Source of the DNA: an uncultured Ruminococcus sp.
Lineage (GTDB): Bacteria > Bacillota > Clostridia > Oscillospirales > Acutalibacteraceae
DNA length: 55,087 nt
NCBI GenBank assembly: GCA_902785425.1
Contig: CACZYP010000032.1
Location: forward strand, 1 to 55,087
Reading direction: 5' to 3'
How positions within the stretch are numbered: position 1 is the first letter of the stretch; each line of letters opens with the position of its first letter. A program made the position numbers and the translations under genes. The notes below the pieces were generated by a model. That model was given only the letters and a program-made list of their open reading frames with translations, ran no database searches and had not been told where the DNA came from. Below are positions 7,749-15,744 of this stretch, one piece after another.

Positions 7749-8832
7749 AAAATTGAAAATTGAAAATGGAAAATGGAAAATTGCGGTCAGGCTCACTGCG
7801 TTCGCCTTTTTTTATTAATGTGGAATGTGGAATGATCGAATAACTGTTTTCGATCAAAGAAAAATCCCCGAAAATGCCGTTTGTGACAAATATCCTGTGG
7901 TCGGTTGTTATTAAAACGGCGTCGATGTCGGTGTGAATGTTCAGATATTCTTCTGCCTTCTGCTGCCCCATCACAATAAATGCGGTGGAAAGAGCATCGC
8001 ACAGTGTGCCGTCATAGCCGATAACAGTTGCCGAAAGCAGATCGCTTTGTACGGGACAGCCTGTTTTCGGGTCTATTATGTGGCAGTACGCAGTGCCGTT
8101 TTCCTCGAAAAATCTTTCGTAAGTTCCGGAGGTTACAACGGCTTTATCACATACCGAAACGGCGGCTGCGAGCTGTGATGTGTTTTCGGGATCTTTGATC
8201 CCGACTGACCAGGCGGTGCCGTCGGGCTTTGAACCTATTGCCTGAATGTTGCCGCCAAGGCTCAGCAGCGCACTTGTCACGCCGTTTTCTTTCAGTATCT
8301 CTGCGGCTATTTGTCCGGCATATCCTTTTGCTATGCCGCCGAGGTCTGCTTGTGCGCCGTCTGAGACAGTCACGATATTTTCGGATACCGTGACTTTATC
8401 GCTTCCCGTTTGCTTCATAAGCTCATTGATCGTTTCGCTGTCGGGCACATGATAGCTGCCCGTCGTGAAACCCCATTCCTTTGAAACGGGGTACAGCGTT
8501 ATATCGAAAGCGCCGTTCGTTTCTTTGTTTATTTCAAGGGAACGGGCGATGAGTGCAGCAGTTTCGCTTGATACATCCGAGGGACCAAGCGATGAGTTTA
8601 TCCTGCCTATATCACTGTTAGGATCGGTGACGGAAAAAAGCTTTTCGAGCCGCTGTATCTCGGCAGTGACCTGTGAAAGAGCTTCTGTGCTGTTTTCGCC
8701 GTAAGCTTTGAACGTCATGTACGTATCCATAGCAAACAGCGAGCTTTCCGAACATTCGGGCGTACATGCTGACATTATGAGACATGCGCCGGCGCATAAA
8801 AACGCCAGCGCATGTTTTGTTTTCATCATCAT
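7747..8832 (-). CDS. apbE: FAD:protein FMN transferase, lipoprotein (ApbE)
   Basis: A 361-residue lipoprotein. The signal peptide ends in a LIMSAC lipobox (Cys23). ApbE landmarks follow: FAMDTYMTF, GAFDITLYPVSKEWGF, the core AQADLGGIAKGYA, SALLSLGGNIQAIG, HIIDPKTGCPV and CDALSTAFIVMG. ApbE transfers FMN from FAD to a Thr/Ser in exported FMN-binding proteins, using Mg. It is the last gene of a four-gene operon and its ATG overlaps the TGA of the lipoprotein gene; three ATG codons lie in a row, so the exact start is uncertain by two codons. The final residues, from about IIPHSTL onward, are encoded by a family B repeat and do not belong to the fold. The stop codon overlaps the convergent potassium-operon terminator. 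Confidence 0.92.
   Translation of the reverse strand: MMMKTKHALAFLCAGACLIMSACTPECSESSLFAMDTYMTFKAYGENSTEALSQVTAEIQRLEKLFSVTDPNSDIGRINSSLGPSDVSSETAALIARSLEINKETNGAFDITLYPVSKEWGFTTGSYHVPDSETINELMKQTGSDKVTVSENIVTVSDGAQADLGGIAKGYAGQIAAEILKENGVTSALLSLGGNIQAIGSKPDGTAWSVGIKDPENTSQLAAAVSVCDKAVVTSGTYERFFEENGTAYCHIIDPKTGCPVQSDLLSATVIGYDGTLCDALSTAFIVMGQQKAEEYLNIHTDIDAVLITTDHRIFVTNGIFGDFSLIENSYSIIPHSTLIKKGERSEPDRNFPFSIFNFQF
7750..7838. repeat. Family B repeat fragment inside the apbE 3' end
   Basis: It begins with the AATTGAAAATTGAAAATGG word typical of family B ends, followed by a degenerate hairpin tip and GTGGAATGTGGAATG. It is read in frame as the last roughly 28 codons of apbE. Confidence 0.75.
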
Positions 8833-9491
8833 GGCCTTAAAATGGGTGTCTCGTTTTCGTCATAAACGAACGAGTCGGTCGATTCGGCAGTGTCGTTCCT
8901 GCTTTCAACGGGTGTGCTCGCTGCTTTGCTTGACGGATCCTCTATCGGTTCAAAAGGAACGAAAGGCAGTGTTATCTCGCTTTCGTTGGCGTCGAAAATG
9001 TCGTCTGGAAGCTGAATGACATTATCCGGTACTGCTGTTTCACCCTGACTATTTGAAGAGGCGTCCTTTGAAGTCGTATCAGCGCTTGAAAACGCTGCGC
9101 TATTTGAAAAAGGATCGTTTTCGGCAGTGTTTTTATCTTTGGACGAGTTGCCCGTTTTTTCATTGCCGGACTTTTTGCTCTCATTTTTGTTGTTTCCGTT
9201 CATTTTGCTTTCTGACTTTTTGCTCTCGTTTTTCTTGCTCTCGTTCTTCTTGCTTTCGGTCTTTTTGCTCTCGTTGTTTTTGCTCTCGCTTTTCTTGCTC
9301 TCCGACTTCTTGCTTTCGCTTTTTTCGGAAGAACCCGATCCGGCCGTGTCGGGCGTTGCCGATGCGGAAGAAGTTATTGCGGAAGCTGCACTGCCCGTGT
9401 TTTTATCATTTTTCGGCTTGCAGCCTGTAAGGCTTGAAGCAAGCAGTACGGCGAACACAAGCATTGCACACGCTGTGCGTTTCTTATTCAT
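8829..9491 (-). CDS. Ser/Lys/Glu-rich lipoprotein of unknown function
   Basis: A 220-residue exported protein with a signal peptide ending in SSLTGC (lipidated Cys24). Residues about 55-115 are a low-complexity run of SESKK/NESKK-type pentads, highly charged and presumably extended. A more ordinary acidic C-terminal part contains ITLPFVPFEPIEDP. No FMN-binding domain or other known fold is recognised. Its start overlaps the Gx transporter gene by 8 bp and its stop overlaps the apbE start, so it is translationally coupled to both. By position it takes the place that an FMN-bearing lipoprotein (PplA type) holds in related loci. The pentad run suggests a wall-spanning tether; that is inference. 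Confidence 0.7.
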   Translation of the reverse strand: MNKKRTACAMLVFAVLLASSLTGCKPKNDKNTGSAASAITSSASATPDTAGSGSSEKSESKKSESKKSESKNNESKKTESKKNESKKNESKKSESKMNGNNKNESKKSGNEKTGNSSKDKNTAENDPFSNSAAFSSADTTSKDASSNSQGETAVPDNVIQLPDDIFDANESEITLPFVPFEPIEDPSSKAASTPVESRNDTAESTDSFVYDENETPILRP

Positions 9492-10050
9492 TTTTATCTT
9501 TCCTTTCTTTCTTGCTGAATGTATTTTCGATCGTTTCGTAAATACCCGATCTTTTCATTTTTGTTATTACAAGATCTGTCAGGATCCCCGTAAGTGCGCC
9601 CGTTATGCAGCCCGATATCAGCAGATGGGGGAGATATGCAAGCGATGCGGGCGACAACAGCATACATGCAGCAGCCGTCTGACCGATGTTGTGAAATATC
9701 CCTCCGACAGCGCTTATGAACCATATGGGGCTGCCGTTTAGTATTCTGTTTGCAATGCACATGGCAAGCAGAGCCAGTATTCCGCCCATTATGCTGTAAA
9801 CAAACGATACCGCCTGCCCTGCAAATACGGCTGCAAGCACCGTCCGCACGATAAGCACGGCAAATGCCGAACGTTTGTCGGCTGTCAGCACAAGAAACAG
9901 AGTTACCGTGTTTGCAAGACCGAGTTTGACGCCCGGTATCGGCACGATCGGCGGTACAGTCGATTCTATCGTGAAAATTATGAGCGAGACTGCTGCAAAC
10001 AGTGCAAGCAGAGCGGCTTTTTTTGCGGTGAGTTTCTTTTTTGTATTCAT
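9484..10050 (-). CDS. Gx transporter family membrane protein
   Basis: A 188-residue protein with about five membrane helices, of the family often labelled heptaprenyl diphosphate synthase component I or Gx transporter. Landmarks are KKAALLALFAAVSLIIF, the motif PPIVPIPGVKLGLANTVTL, and GGIFHNIGQTAAA. The start at 10050 is preferred because GGAG lies 7 nt upstream; an in-frame ATG at 10065 would overlap the NusG-II gene. In Listeria a homologue in the extracellular electron transfer locus is called EetB; whether this protein works the same way is inference from gene neighbourhood. ECF-type substrate binding is another possibility suggested by the fold. Confidence 0.82.
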   Translation of the reverse strand: MNTKKKLTAKKAALLALFAAVSLIIFTIESTVPPIVPIPGVKLGLANTVTLFLVLTADKRSAFAVLIVRTVLAAVFAGQAVSFVYSIMGGILALLAMCIANRILNGSPIWFISAVGGIFHNIGQTAAACMLLSPASLAYLPHLLISGCITGALTGILTDLVITKMKRSGIYETIENTFSKKERKDKNE

Positions 10051-10054
10051 AAGC

Positions 10055-10435
10055 CTACTCCGCAACGGCGTCTACGCCTGCTTTGTTTTCAGCGCCGACT
10101 GTTATAACGAGCTTGTTCGGCATACAGATTATAGGTTCGGCATTTGAATCGATAAATCCGTGATGTACGCATATCTTATCGGGGCACGATGCGCCTGTTA
10201 CGCCGATCTCGCCTTTCCTTACAGAAACTGTATTGTTAGCCGCTTCGTTTTCGCCTACCATGAATTCATACGGCTGATCGACCTTATAAAGATCGATCGT
10301 CTTTATAAGTTCTCCGTTTGAGTAAATATATGCGATATGGCTATCACAGCGCATCATTCTGCCGATAATTACAGCGGCATAAGACAGCAGTATCACGGCA
10401 GCGGCAATAATTAAACATACGTGCTCTTTTTTCAT
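10055..10435 (-). CDS. NusG domain II-containing protein
   Basis: A 126-residue protein with one N-terminal membrane anchor (about residues 5-24) and an extracytoplasmic NusG domain II. The conserved motif is GASCPDKICVHHGFI followed by IICMPNKLVI, with the paired Cys of CPDKIC. AAAAGGG precedes the ATG at 10435; longer in-frame starts would lie upstream of the promoter. It is first in the four-gene unit with Gx transporter, lipoprotein and ApbE, a neighbourhood known from flavin-based electron transfer loci (EetA/EetB in Listeria). The VTGAS segment before the cysteines is loosely like the acceptor motif flavinylated by ApbE. Confidence 0.82.
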   Translation of the reverse strand: MKKEHVCLIIAAAVILLSYAAVIIGRMMRCDSHIAYIYSNGELIKTIDLYKVDQPYEFMVGENEAANNTVSVRKGEIGVTGASCPDKICVHHGFIDSNAEPIICMPNKLVITVGAENKAGVDAVAE

Positions 10436-10465
10436 CAAAACTCGCCCTTTTGTAACTGTGACTTT

Positions 10466-10494
10466 ATTATACACCACGAAAAAGAAAAAGTAAA
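10466..10494 (-). promoter_or_regulatory. Promoter of the NusG-II/Gx/lipoprotein/apbE operon
   Basis: On the minus strand: TTTACT (10489-10494), a 17-bp spacer and TATAAT (10466-10471), about 30 bp before the start codon. Confidence 0.65.
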
Positions 10495-10534
10495 GATTCG
10501 GATATTTGGGAATGTTGAGCTGCTCGATGCGTTC

Positions 10535-10606
10535 GCTAAGGGAATAGTGAAAAGTGAATAGTGAAGCGAGCCATAGCTCCGCACTCCACACTTATATTAT
10601 CGTCTC
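10535..10606. repeat. Degenerate family B-like fragment
   Basis: It contains GGGAATAGTGAAAAGTGAATAG followed by GCTCCGCACTCCACACTT, related to the GTGGAATGTGGAA end words of other copies. It is truncated. Confidence 0.45.
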
Positions 10607-10754
10607 GGTAAACAATCAAACTCTATTCGTATTGTGCAAAAGTTACAAACATGAAATAATTAAGACCATCTTATTGCTAAAAATACGGCAATAGACTATA
10701 ATGTATTTGTATAATTGCATCAATCAGCGATATGATACAAAGGAGGATCATGTT
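10607..10754 (+). other. Leader of the ROK-like gene, no gene
   Basis: AT-rich sequence before the ROK-like gene. A perfect AAAGGAGG at 10739-10746 decides the start of that gene. No clear promoter pair can be called. Confidence 0.4.
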
Positions 10755-11858
10755 TTGGATAATCCTTTTTTAAACAGATCAAAAGAAACGGGCGGCTGCG
10801 ACAGGATAACGGCGGTCTGTTCGGTGAATAAAATGAAGCTTGCAAAGCTGCCTGTTTACGGCATCGACGACGAGATCGAAGGACTTACCGTAAAGGAGTT
10901 TTTCAGCGCAAAGATCGTAAGCGAAACGGTGAAGAGATACGCCGGCTGTCTTCATATAGAGCTTGAGGGCGTTGACGAAAAAAGACTTCCCAGAGCGCTT
11001 TCCGAGAAAGCTATGGACGAAACGGACAAAAGCGGAAGCGAGCTTGCGGTAAAGATCATCAGCCGCTTCGGCGACAGGCTCGGGCTTATGCTGCTTGCGC
11101 TTCGTCTCGGAGAAAGTGAAAACAGAGCTGCACGCCCCGACTGGAGCGACGAGCATTGGGCGTATTGGGCGCAGCTCAAAGATATAATCCTTGTCGGCGG
11201 TCTTGCAAGCGGCGTGATCGGAAAAATACTCCGTGAGCGTGTGAACGCCGTGTTTGAGATGAAAGGCGAGCAGCCGTACAATATCGTGCTTTGCGAAAAT
11301 TCGTCCGAAGCGGCAGTTATGGGCTGTGCAAGCTGTATTACAGAAAGCGACGGCGTGTTTGTCGTTATGGATTTCGGTCAGACGGGCATTAAGCGCAGCT
11401 GCGTTGTCAAGCAATGCGGCGAGATAACGGAAGTAAAGACGTTCGAGCCGCTCCCGTCAAAATATATGGATTGGGTCATGCCGAGCGAAGAAGAGCGTGT
11501 AAGGCAGGCATCGGAACTTCATAAGTATTTATCGATGGCGTTGGAAAATGCTTACATTGAAGCAAAACAGCAGACGCATTGCGAGCCTTCCGGCGAGATC
11601 ATGATAAGCATAGCAAGCTACACGTCGGGCGGCGTGCTCAACAGCACACGAGGCGGCTACGCAAAGCTTTGCGCACTCGGTCCGAACTACGCAGAGATCC
11701 TTTCTGAGGATCTTTCCGGCAGACTGCGCAGGCATGTGACCATTAAGCTGATACATGACGGCACGGCGGTTGCGCTCAACTTCAAGGGCAGAGAAAACAC
11801 CGTCTGCCTGTCTGTAGGGTCATATTTCGGAGTTGGTTTTCCCGAAACAAAAATATAA
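10755..11858 (+). CDS. ROK/ASKHA-fold protein with permuted motif order
   Basis: About 367 residues, starting at TTG 8 nt after AAAGGAGG. The sugar-kinase (ROK, ASKHA superfamily) motifs are present but in rotated order. The adenosine-side motif DIILVGGLASG and its GAA-like end EAAVMGCAS come first, then a DxGxT-like VVMDFGQTGIK, then HDGTAVAL (like NDxNAAAL) and finally LSVGSYFGVGF (like GTGIGGG) at the C-terminus. In ordinary ROK proteins the order is DxGxT, NDANAAAL, GTGIGGG, then GG. This implies a circular permutation within an actin-like ATPase fold. No DNA-binding domain or ROK cysteine cluster is seen. It may be a carbohydrate kinase, fitting the glycogen operon nearby; the substrate is unknown. 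Confidence 0.6.
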   Translation: MDNPFLNRSKETGGCDRITAVCSVNKMKLAKLPVYGIDDEIEGLTVKEFFSAKIVSETVKRYAGCLHIELEGVDEKRLPRALSEKAMDETDKSGSELAVKIISRFGDRLGLMLLALRLGESENRAARPDWSDEHWAYWAQLKDIILVGGLASGVIGKILRERVNAVFEMKGEQPYNIVLCENSSEAAVMGCASCITESDGVFVVMDFGQTGIKRSCVVKQCGEITEVKTFEPLPSKYMDWVMPSEEERVRQASELHKYLSMALENAYIEAKQQTHCEPSGEIMISIASYTSGGVLNSTRGGYAKLCALGPNYAEILSEDLSGRLRRHVTIKLIHDGTAVALNFKGRENTVCLSVGSYFGVGFPETKI

Positions 11859-11949
11859 AATCATGTCGAACCCAAAGCTTTTTCGACAAGATAGTACCGC
11901 CTGTGTGTGTTATGATATATTCCTAAAGTTTTTAAAGGGGTGCAGATAA

Positions 11950-13116
11950 ATGAATGTGATCGATCTCAGAGATGAGCTTTACAAGCGCAGGATAGAGATA
12001 ATCGAGATAAGCGATAACTGCGTTTATTACGCCGAGGAGATGAGTGAAAGCGGCGAGGAGCGCATTTACATATACTGCTATGATTTTGACAGTGAAAGCG
12101 AGAGAGTGCTTGCGTTTTTTGCGCTTGAAAGCTCCGCATATATACAGCATTTTTATTCGATAGGCAACTGCATTATGCTGCTTTTTGAAAACGGCACGAG
12201 CAGCGCATGGCTCATCAAAATAAACAAGCGCAGCGGAGAGGAACTTTTCAGGAAGAAGATATCTCTCATCGGCAGATTTTTCGATTGTGTGCCGATAGAC
12301 GAGAACAATATCATTCTCTACACAAGAGCAGACGAAGAAAGCCGTGATCTGTTCAATCGCTGTCTTGAAACGACAAACAGCGAGACTATCGCCAATATGT
12401 ACGACCTTGAAAAGGGATTCCGTTATTTCGTCAAGGATTTCAAAACGGCGGAGCTTATAGAAAAAGGCATGTATACGCTCAGCACCGACAGCGGCGAGAG
12501 ATTTCTTCTGAGCGACCCTTACTGCGCCGAAGCCGAAAAAGAGGAGCTTGTGAAAGCTCTCGGAAACGAGCTTAGAGAGTCGGGCGATGAGCTGAGGGAC
12601 AACATCTGGATAGTTTCCAAAACAAAGCTTCTTGATGCCGTAAAAAGCGGCGAAGAGCATATCGCACTGCGGCGTGCGGCAAGCGCAGGCCTTGAGGGTA
12701 CGGTGCGCTTTGAAAGCGTGTGCGGCAGCAGCGTCATTTTTCGTGCAAAGGTTTACAACTCACAGCTTGAGCAGTATTTCGAGATGTCGTCGTCAAACGG
12801 AAAAGTGCGCCCTGTGTGTACCGTTCGTCCTCAAAGCGGAGATTCGGCTTATTTTACAGATGAGTCCAACGGCGGCATATACTTTCTCACAAGAACAGGC
12901 AGCTCCGTCCGTATCACGGGTGAGGTGGGCAGCCGTGCCGAATTTGCTTATCCCGAAAAAGTGGGCGAGATAGAAAGCTGCATAGACGACAGGTATATCA
13001 TAGCCGTTATGCCGTCCGATGAACCGACAACAGCCATTTACGACAGCCGCCTCGGAAAAACCGACACCTTTGAAGCAAGAGCGAAGATCAAAGGGAACGT
13101 CGTTGTACTATATTAA
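11950..13116 (+). CDS. Uncharacterised 388-residue protein
   Basis: I do not recognise this protein. It is acidic, has no signal peptide or membrane helix, and is rich in short beta-strand-like stretches (ERIYIYCYDFD, IQHFYSIGNCIMLLF, GGIYFLTRTGSSVRI, DRYIIAVMPSDEPT) separated by turns. That resembles a beta-propeller-like or repeated beta-sheet protein, but no repeat unit can be proven by eye. AAAGGGGTG precedes the ATG by about 7 nt. It follows the ROK-like gene on the same strand after 91 bp and precedes the glycogen operon. Its stop codon abuts a family B fragment. Confidence 0.6.
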   Translation: MNVIDLRDELYKRRIEIIEISDNCVYYAEEMSESGEERIYIYCYDFDSESERVLAFFALESSAYIQHFYSIGNCIMLLFENGTSSAWLIKINKRSGEELFRKKISLIGRFFDCVPIDENNIILYTRADEESRDLFNRCLETTNSETIANMYDLEKGFRYFVKDFKTAELIEKGMYTLSTDSGERFLLSDPYCAEAEKEELVKALGNELRESGDELRDNIWIVSKTKLLDAVKSGEEHIALRRAASAGLEGTVRFESVCGSSVIFRAKVYNSQLEQYFEMSSSNGKVRPVCTVRPQSGDSAYFTDESNGGIYFLTRTGSSVRITGEVGSRAEFAYPEKVGEIESCIDDRYIIAVMPSDEPTTAIYDSRLGKTDTFEARAKIKGNVVVLY

Positions 13117-13165
13117 TTGAAAATGGAAAATGGAAAATTGCGGAGTCGCTTCGCTCCTGTTTTAT
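13117..13165. repeat. Family B repeat, left-end fragment
   Basis: TTGAAAATGGAAAATGG, then the hairpin tip GGAGTCGCTTCGCTCC, directly after the stop codon of the upstream gene. The remaining 13166-13379 holds only AT-rich sequence leading into the glgB promoter. Confidence 0.75.
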
Positions 13166-13379
13166 AATTGACAAATGAGTAAGTGTGCAGTGCTTCCGTG
13201 ATTTTTCAATTTCTGTTTTTTTTATTTTTCTATTACGATATGGATGTTTTGCCCAGTATAGTGCGGAATTCTTTGTGTATTTTGATGATAAACACAACGT
13301 TTGTTCCACTGCTTTTTAAAAATCGTGAATAACTACAAAATAAATTTACAAATTTTGTGGTGAATTTGTGTAAAATAGC

Positions 13380-13408
13380 TTGAAAAATCTTTTCTTTTTT
13401 GATATTAT
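13380..13408 (+). promoter_or_regulatory. Promoter of the glg operon
   Basis: TTGAAA at 13380-13385, a 17-bp spacer and TATTAT at 13403-13408. The leader to the glgB start is about 85 nt. Confidence 0.65.
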
Positions 13409-13501
13409 AATAGTGTGGGAAATTGGGTTCGATATGAGGGAAATATTTCCCTTGTCGGATGTGTTCTCACAGCAAACGTGCAAATAAAGGAGTGTGTAAG
13501 T

Positions 13502-15634
13502 ATGTTAGACAGTATCGTTCAGGGTCTGCTTGATGATTTCCACGCAGGTACGAGCACAAGAGCTTACGATCTGCTCGGAGCCCACAGATCTTTTATGTTC
13601 GGTCAGCTCGGTGTAGTTTTCCGTGTATGGGCGCCGAATGCCGCCTCGGTATCGGTAGTGGGTGATTTCAACTATTGGAACCCCGAAGCTAACCGCATGG
13701 GCAAAATAAGTGAGGCAGGCGTTTGGGAGTGTTTTATTCCGAATGTTGTGACCGAATTTGCGAACTATAAATACTGCATTGACACGCAGTGGGGCGAAAG
13801 GCTTTACAAGTGCGATCCTTACGCATTCCACTATGAGACTCGTCCGAACAATTCGTCAAAGTTCTACGATATCGAGGGCTATGAATGGGGCGACGAGAAA
13901 TGGACAGCCGATAAAAAGCCGAATCAGCACTACGACGAGCCGATAAACGTTTACGAAGTACACGCAGGCTCGTGGAAAAAGAGCGAAAAGGGCGAATTTA
14001 TCAGCTACAGAGAGCTTGCCGACGAGCTTATACCTTACGTTGCCGAGATGGGCTTTACTCACATAGAGTTCATGCCCATGACGGAGTATCCGTTTGACGG
14101 CTCGTGGGGCTATCAGGTAACGGGCTACTATGCGCCTACCTCACGCTACGGCACGCCGCACGATTTCATGTATCTTATCGACAAGGCTCACCAGGCAGGG
14201 CTTGGCGTTATCCTCGACTGGGTACCGTCGCACTTCCCGAAGGATGGCTACGGTCTTGCACGCTTCGACGGCACATGCTGCTACGAATATGAAGACTGGC
14301 GCAAGGGTGAGCACAAAGAGTGGGGTACTCTCGTTTACAACTACAGCCGATATGAAGTAATAAGCTTCCTTCTTTCGAGCGCAATGTTCTGGATGGAGAA
14401 GTATCATATTGACGGTATACGTGTAGACGCCGTGGCTTCGATGCTTTACCTTGACTACAACCGCAAAGACGGCGAGTGGGTGCCGAATGTGTTCGGCGGC
14501 AAGGAAAATCTTGAAGCTATAGATTTCCTGAAGCTTCTCAACGAGAAGAGCGCAGAGCTGTTCCCCGGAAATATGATGATCGCCGAGGAATCGACAGCGT
14601 TCCCGATGGTGTCACGTCCTACCGATATGGGCGGACTGGGCTTCTCCTACAAATGGAACATGGGCTGGATGAACGATATGCTGCGCTATCTGGCGCTCGA
14701 TCCGATCTACCGCCCGTACCATCACGACAATCTGACGTTCTCGCTCATCTATGCTTTCAGCGAAAACTTTATGCTGCCGATAAGCCACGACGAGGTGGTA
14801 TACGGCAAGTGCTCGCTGATAAACAAGATGCCCGGCGACTACGAGCTGAAATTTGCCGGAGTAAGGACTTTCATGGCGTACATGATGTCTCACCCCGGAA
14901 AGAAGCTTACGTTCATGGGCACGGAGATAGGTCAGTTCGACGAGTGGAACTATGAGGGAGAGCTTTGCTGGGAGGTGCTCGACTACGAAGCGCACCGTCA
15001 GTTAAAGCAGTTCTTCAAGGATATCAATAATTTCTACAAAGAAACACCTGCTCTCTATGAGGTGGATCATTCATGGGAAGGCTTCCAGTGGATCTGCCAC
15101 AATGACTATCAGCGTTCGATACTTGTATTCAGAAGAATAGCAAAGAACGGCGACGAGATCATCAGCGTGTGCAATTTCCAGCCGATGCTCAGAGAAAACT
15201 ATGTTATCGGTGTTCCGGCCGCCGGAACGTATGCCGAGGTGTTCTCTACCGATGCGGAAAGCTACGGCGGCAGCGGCTTTACAAACGGCACTGCGATCCG
15301 CTCGAAGAAAAAGACTTGTCACGATCTTCCCGATTCGATCACGATTACGATACCGCCTATGTCGGTGCTCTATCTTAAGTGCGTGAAGAAGTCTCAGCCG
15401 AGAAAAGCTCAGGCGGACAAAGGCACAAAGAACGAGGCGCAGGCAAGAGCCGAAAAACCGGCATCAAAGGCTGTAGCCGTAAAGAAAACGGACAAAAAGC
15501 CCGAGGCTAAGGTAACGGCGAAAAAGGAAGAGCCGAAGAAGCCTGCCGCAAAGAAAGCGGTAAAGGCGGACGAAGTCAAAAAGCCTGCTGCAAAACGAAG
15601 CAGTAAAAAGAAAGAGGACAAGTCCGAAAAATAA
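13502..15634 (+). CDS. glgB: 1,4-alpha-glucan branching enzyme GlgB with basic tail
   Basis: A 710-residue GH13/CBM48 branching enzyme that introduces alpha-1,6 branches into glycogen. An N-terminal CBM48-like domain contains FRVWAPNAASVSVVGDFNYWN. The catalytic barrel shows the nucleophile Asp309 (DGIRVDAV), the acid/base Glu362 (AEEST) and Asp430 (SHDEVVYGK). The C-terminal sheet ends near LYLKCVKK, about residue 630. Beyond this is a roughly 80-residue Lys/Ala/Glu-rich extension with KKPAAKK-type repeats like a histone H1 tail, which is not usual for GlgB. The start at 13502 has AAAGGAG 9 nt upstream. It is the first gene of the glgB-C-D-A run. Confidence 0.95.
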   Translation: MLDSIVQGLLDDFHAGTSTRAYDLLGAHRSFMFGQLGVVFRVWAPNAASVSVVGDFNYWNPEANRMGKISEAGVWECFIPNVVTEFANYKYCIDTQWGERLYKCDPYAFHYETRPNNSSKFYDIEGYEWGDEKWTADKKPNQHYDEPINVYEVHAGSWKKSEKGEFISYRELADELIPYVAEMGFTHIEFMPMTEYPFDGSWGYQVTGYYAPTSRYGTPHDFMYLIDKAHQAGLGVILDWVPSHFPKDGYGLARFDGTCCYEYEDWRKGEHKEWGTLVYNYSRYEVISFLLSSAMFWMEKYHIDGIRVDAVASMLYLDYNRKDGEWVPNVFGGKENLEAIDFLKLLNEKSAELFPGNMMIAEESTAFPMVSRPTDMGGLGFSYKWNMGWMNDMLRYLALDPIYRPYHHDNLTFSLIYAFSENFMLPISHDEVVYGKCSLINKMPGDYELKFAGVRTFMAYMMSHPGKKLTFMGTEIGQFDEWNYEGELCWEVLDYEAHRQLKQFFKDINNFYKETPALYEVDHSWEGFQWICHNDYQRSILVFRRIAKNGDEIISVCNFQPMLRENYVIGVPAAGTYAEVFSTDAESYGGSGFTNGTAIRSKKKTCHDLPDSITITIPPMSVLYLKCVKKSQPRKAQADKGTKNEAQARAEKPASKAVAVKKTDKKPEAKVTAKKEEPKKPAAKKAVKADEVKKPAAKRSSKKKEDKSEK

Positions 15635-15744
15635 TTACATCGAAGCATGAATATAACCATGTTTTAGATATATGTCCCGTTAAACGGGCAAAGAAAAGAA
15701 ATTTACTAACATCAGAATTACTGAAATGAAATGGAGGATTTATT

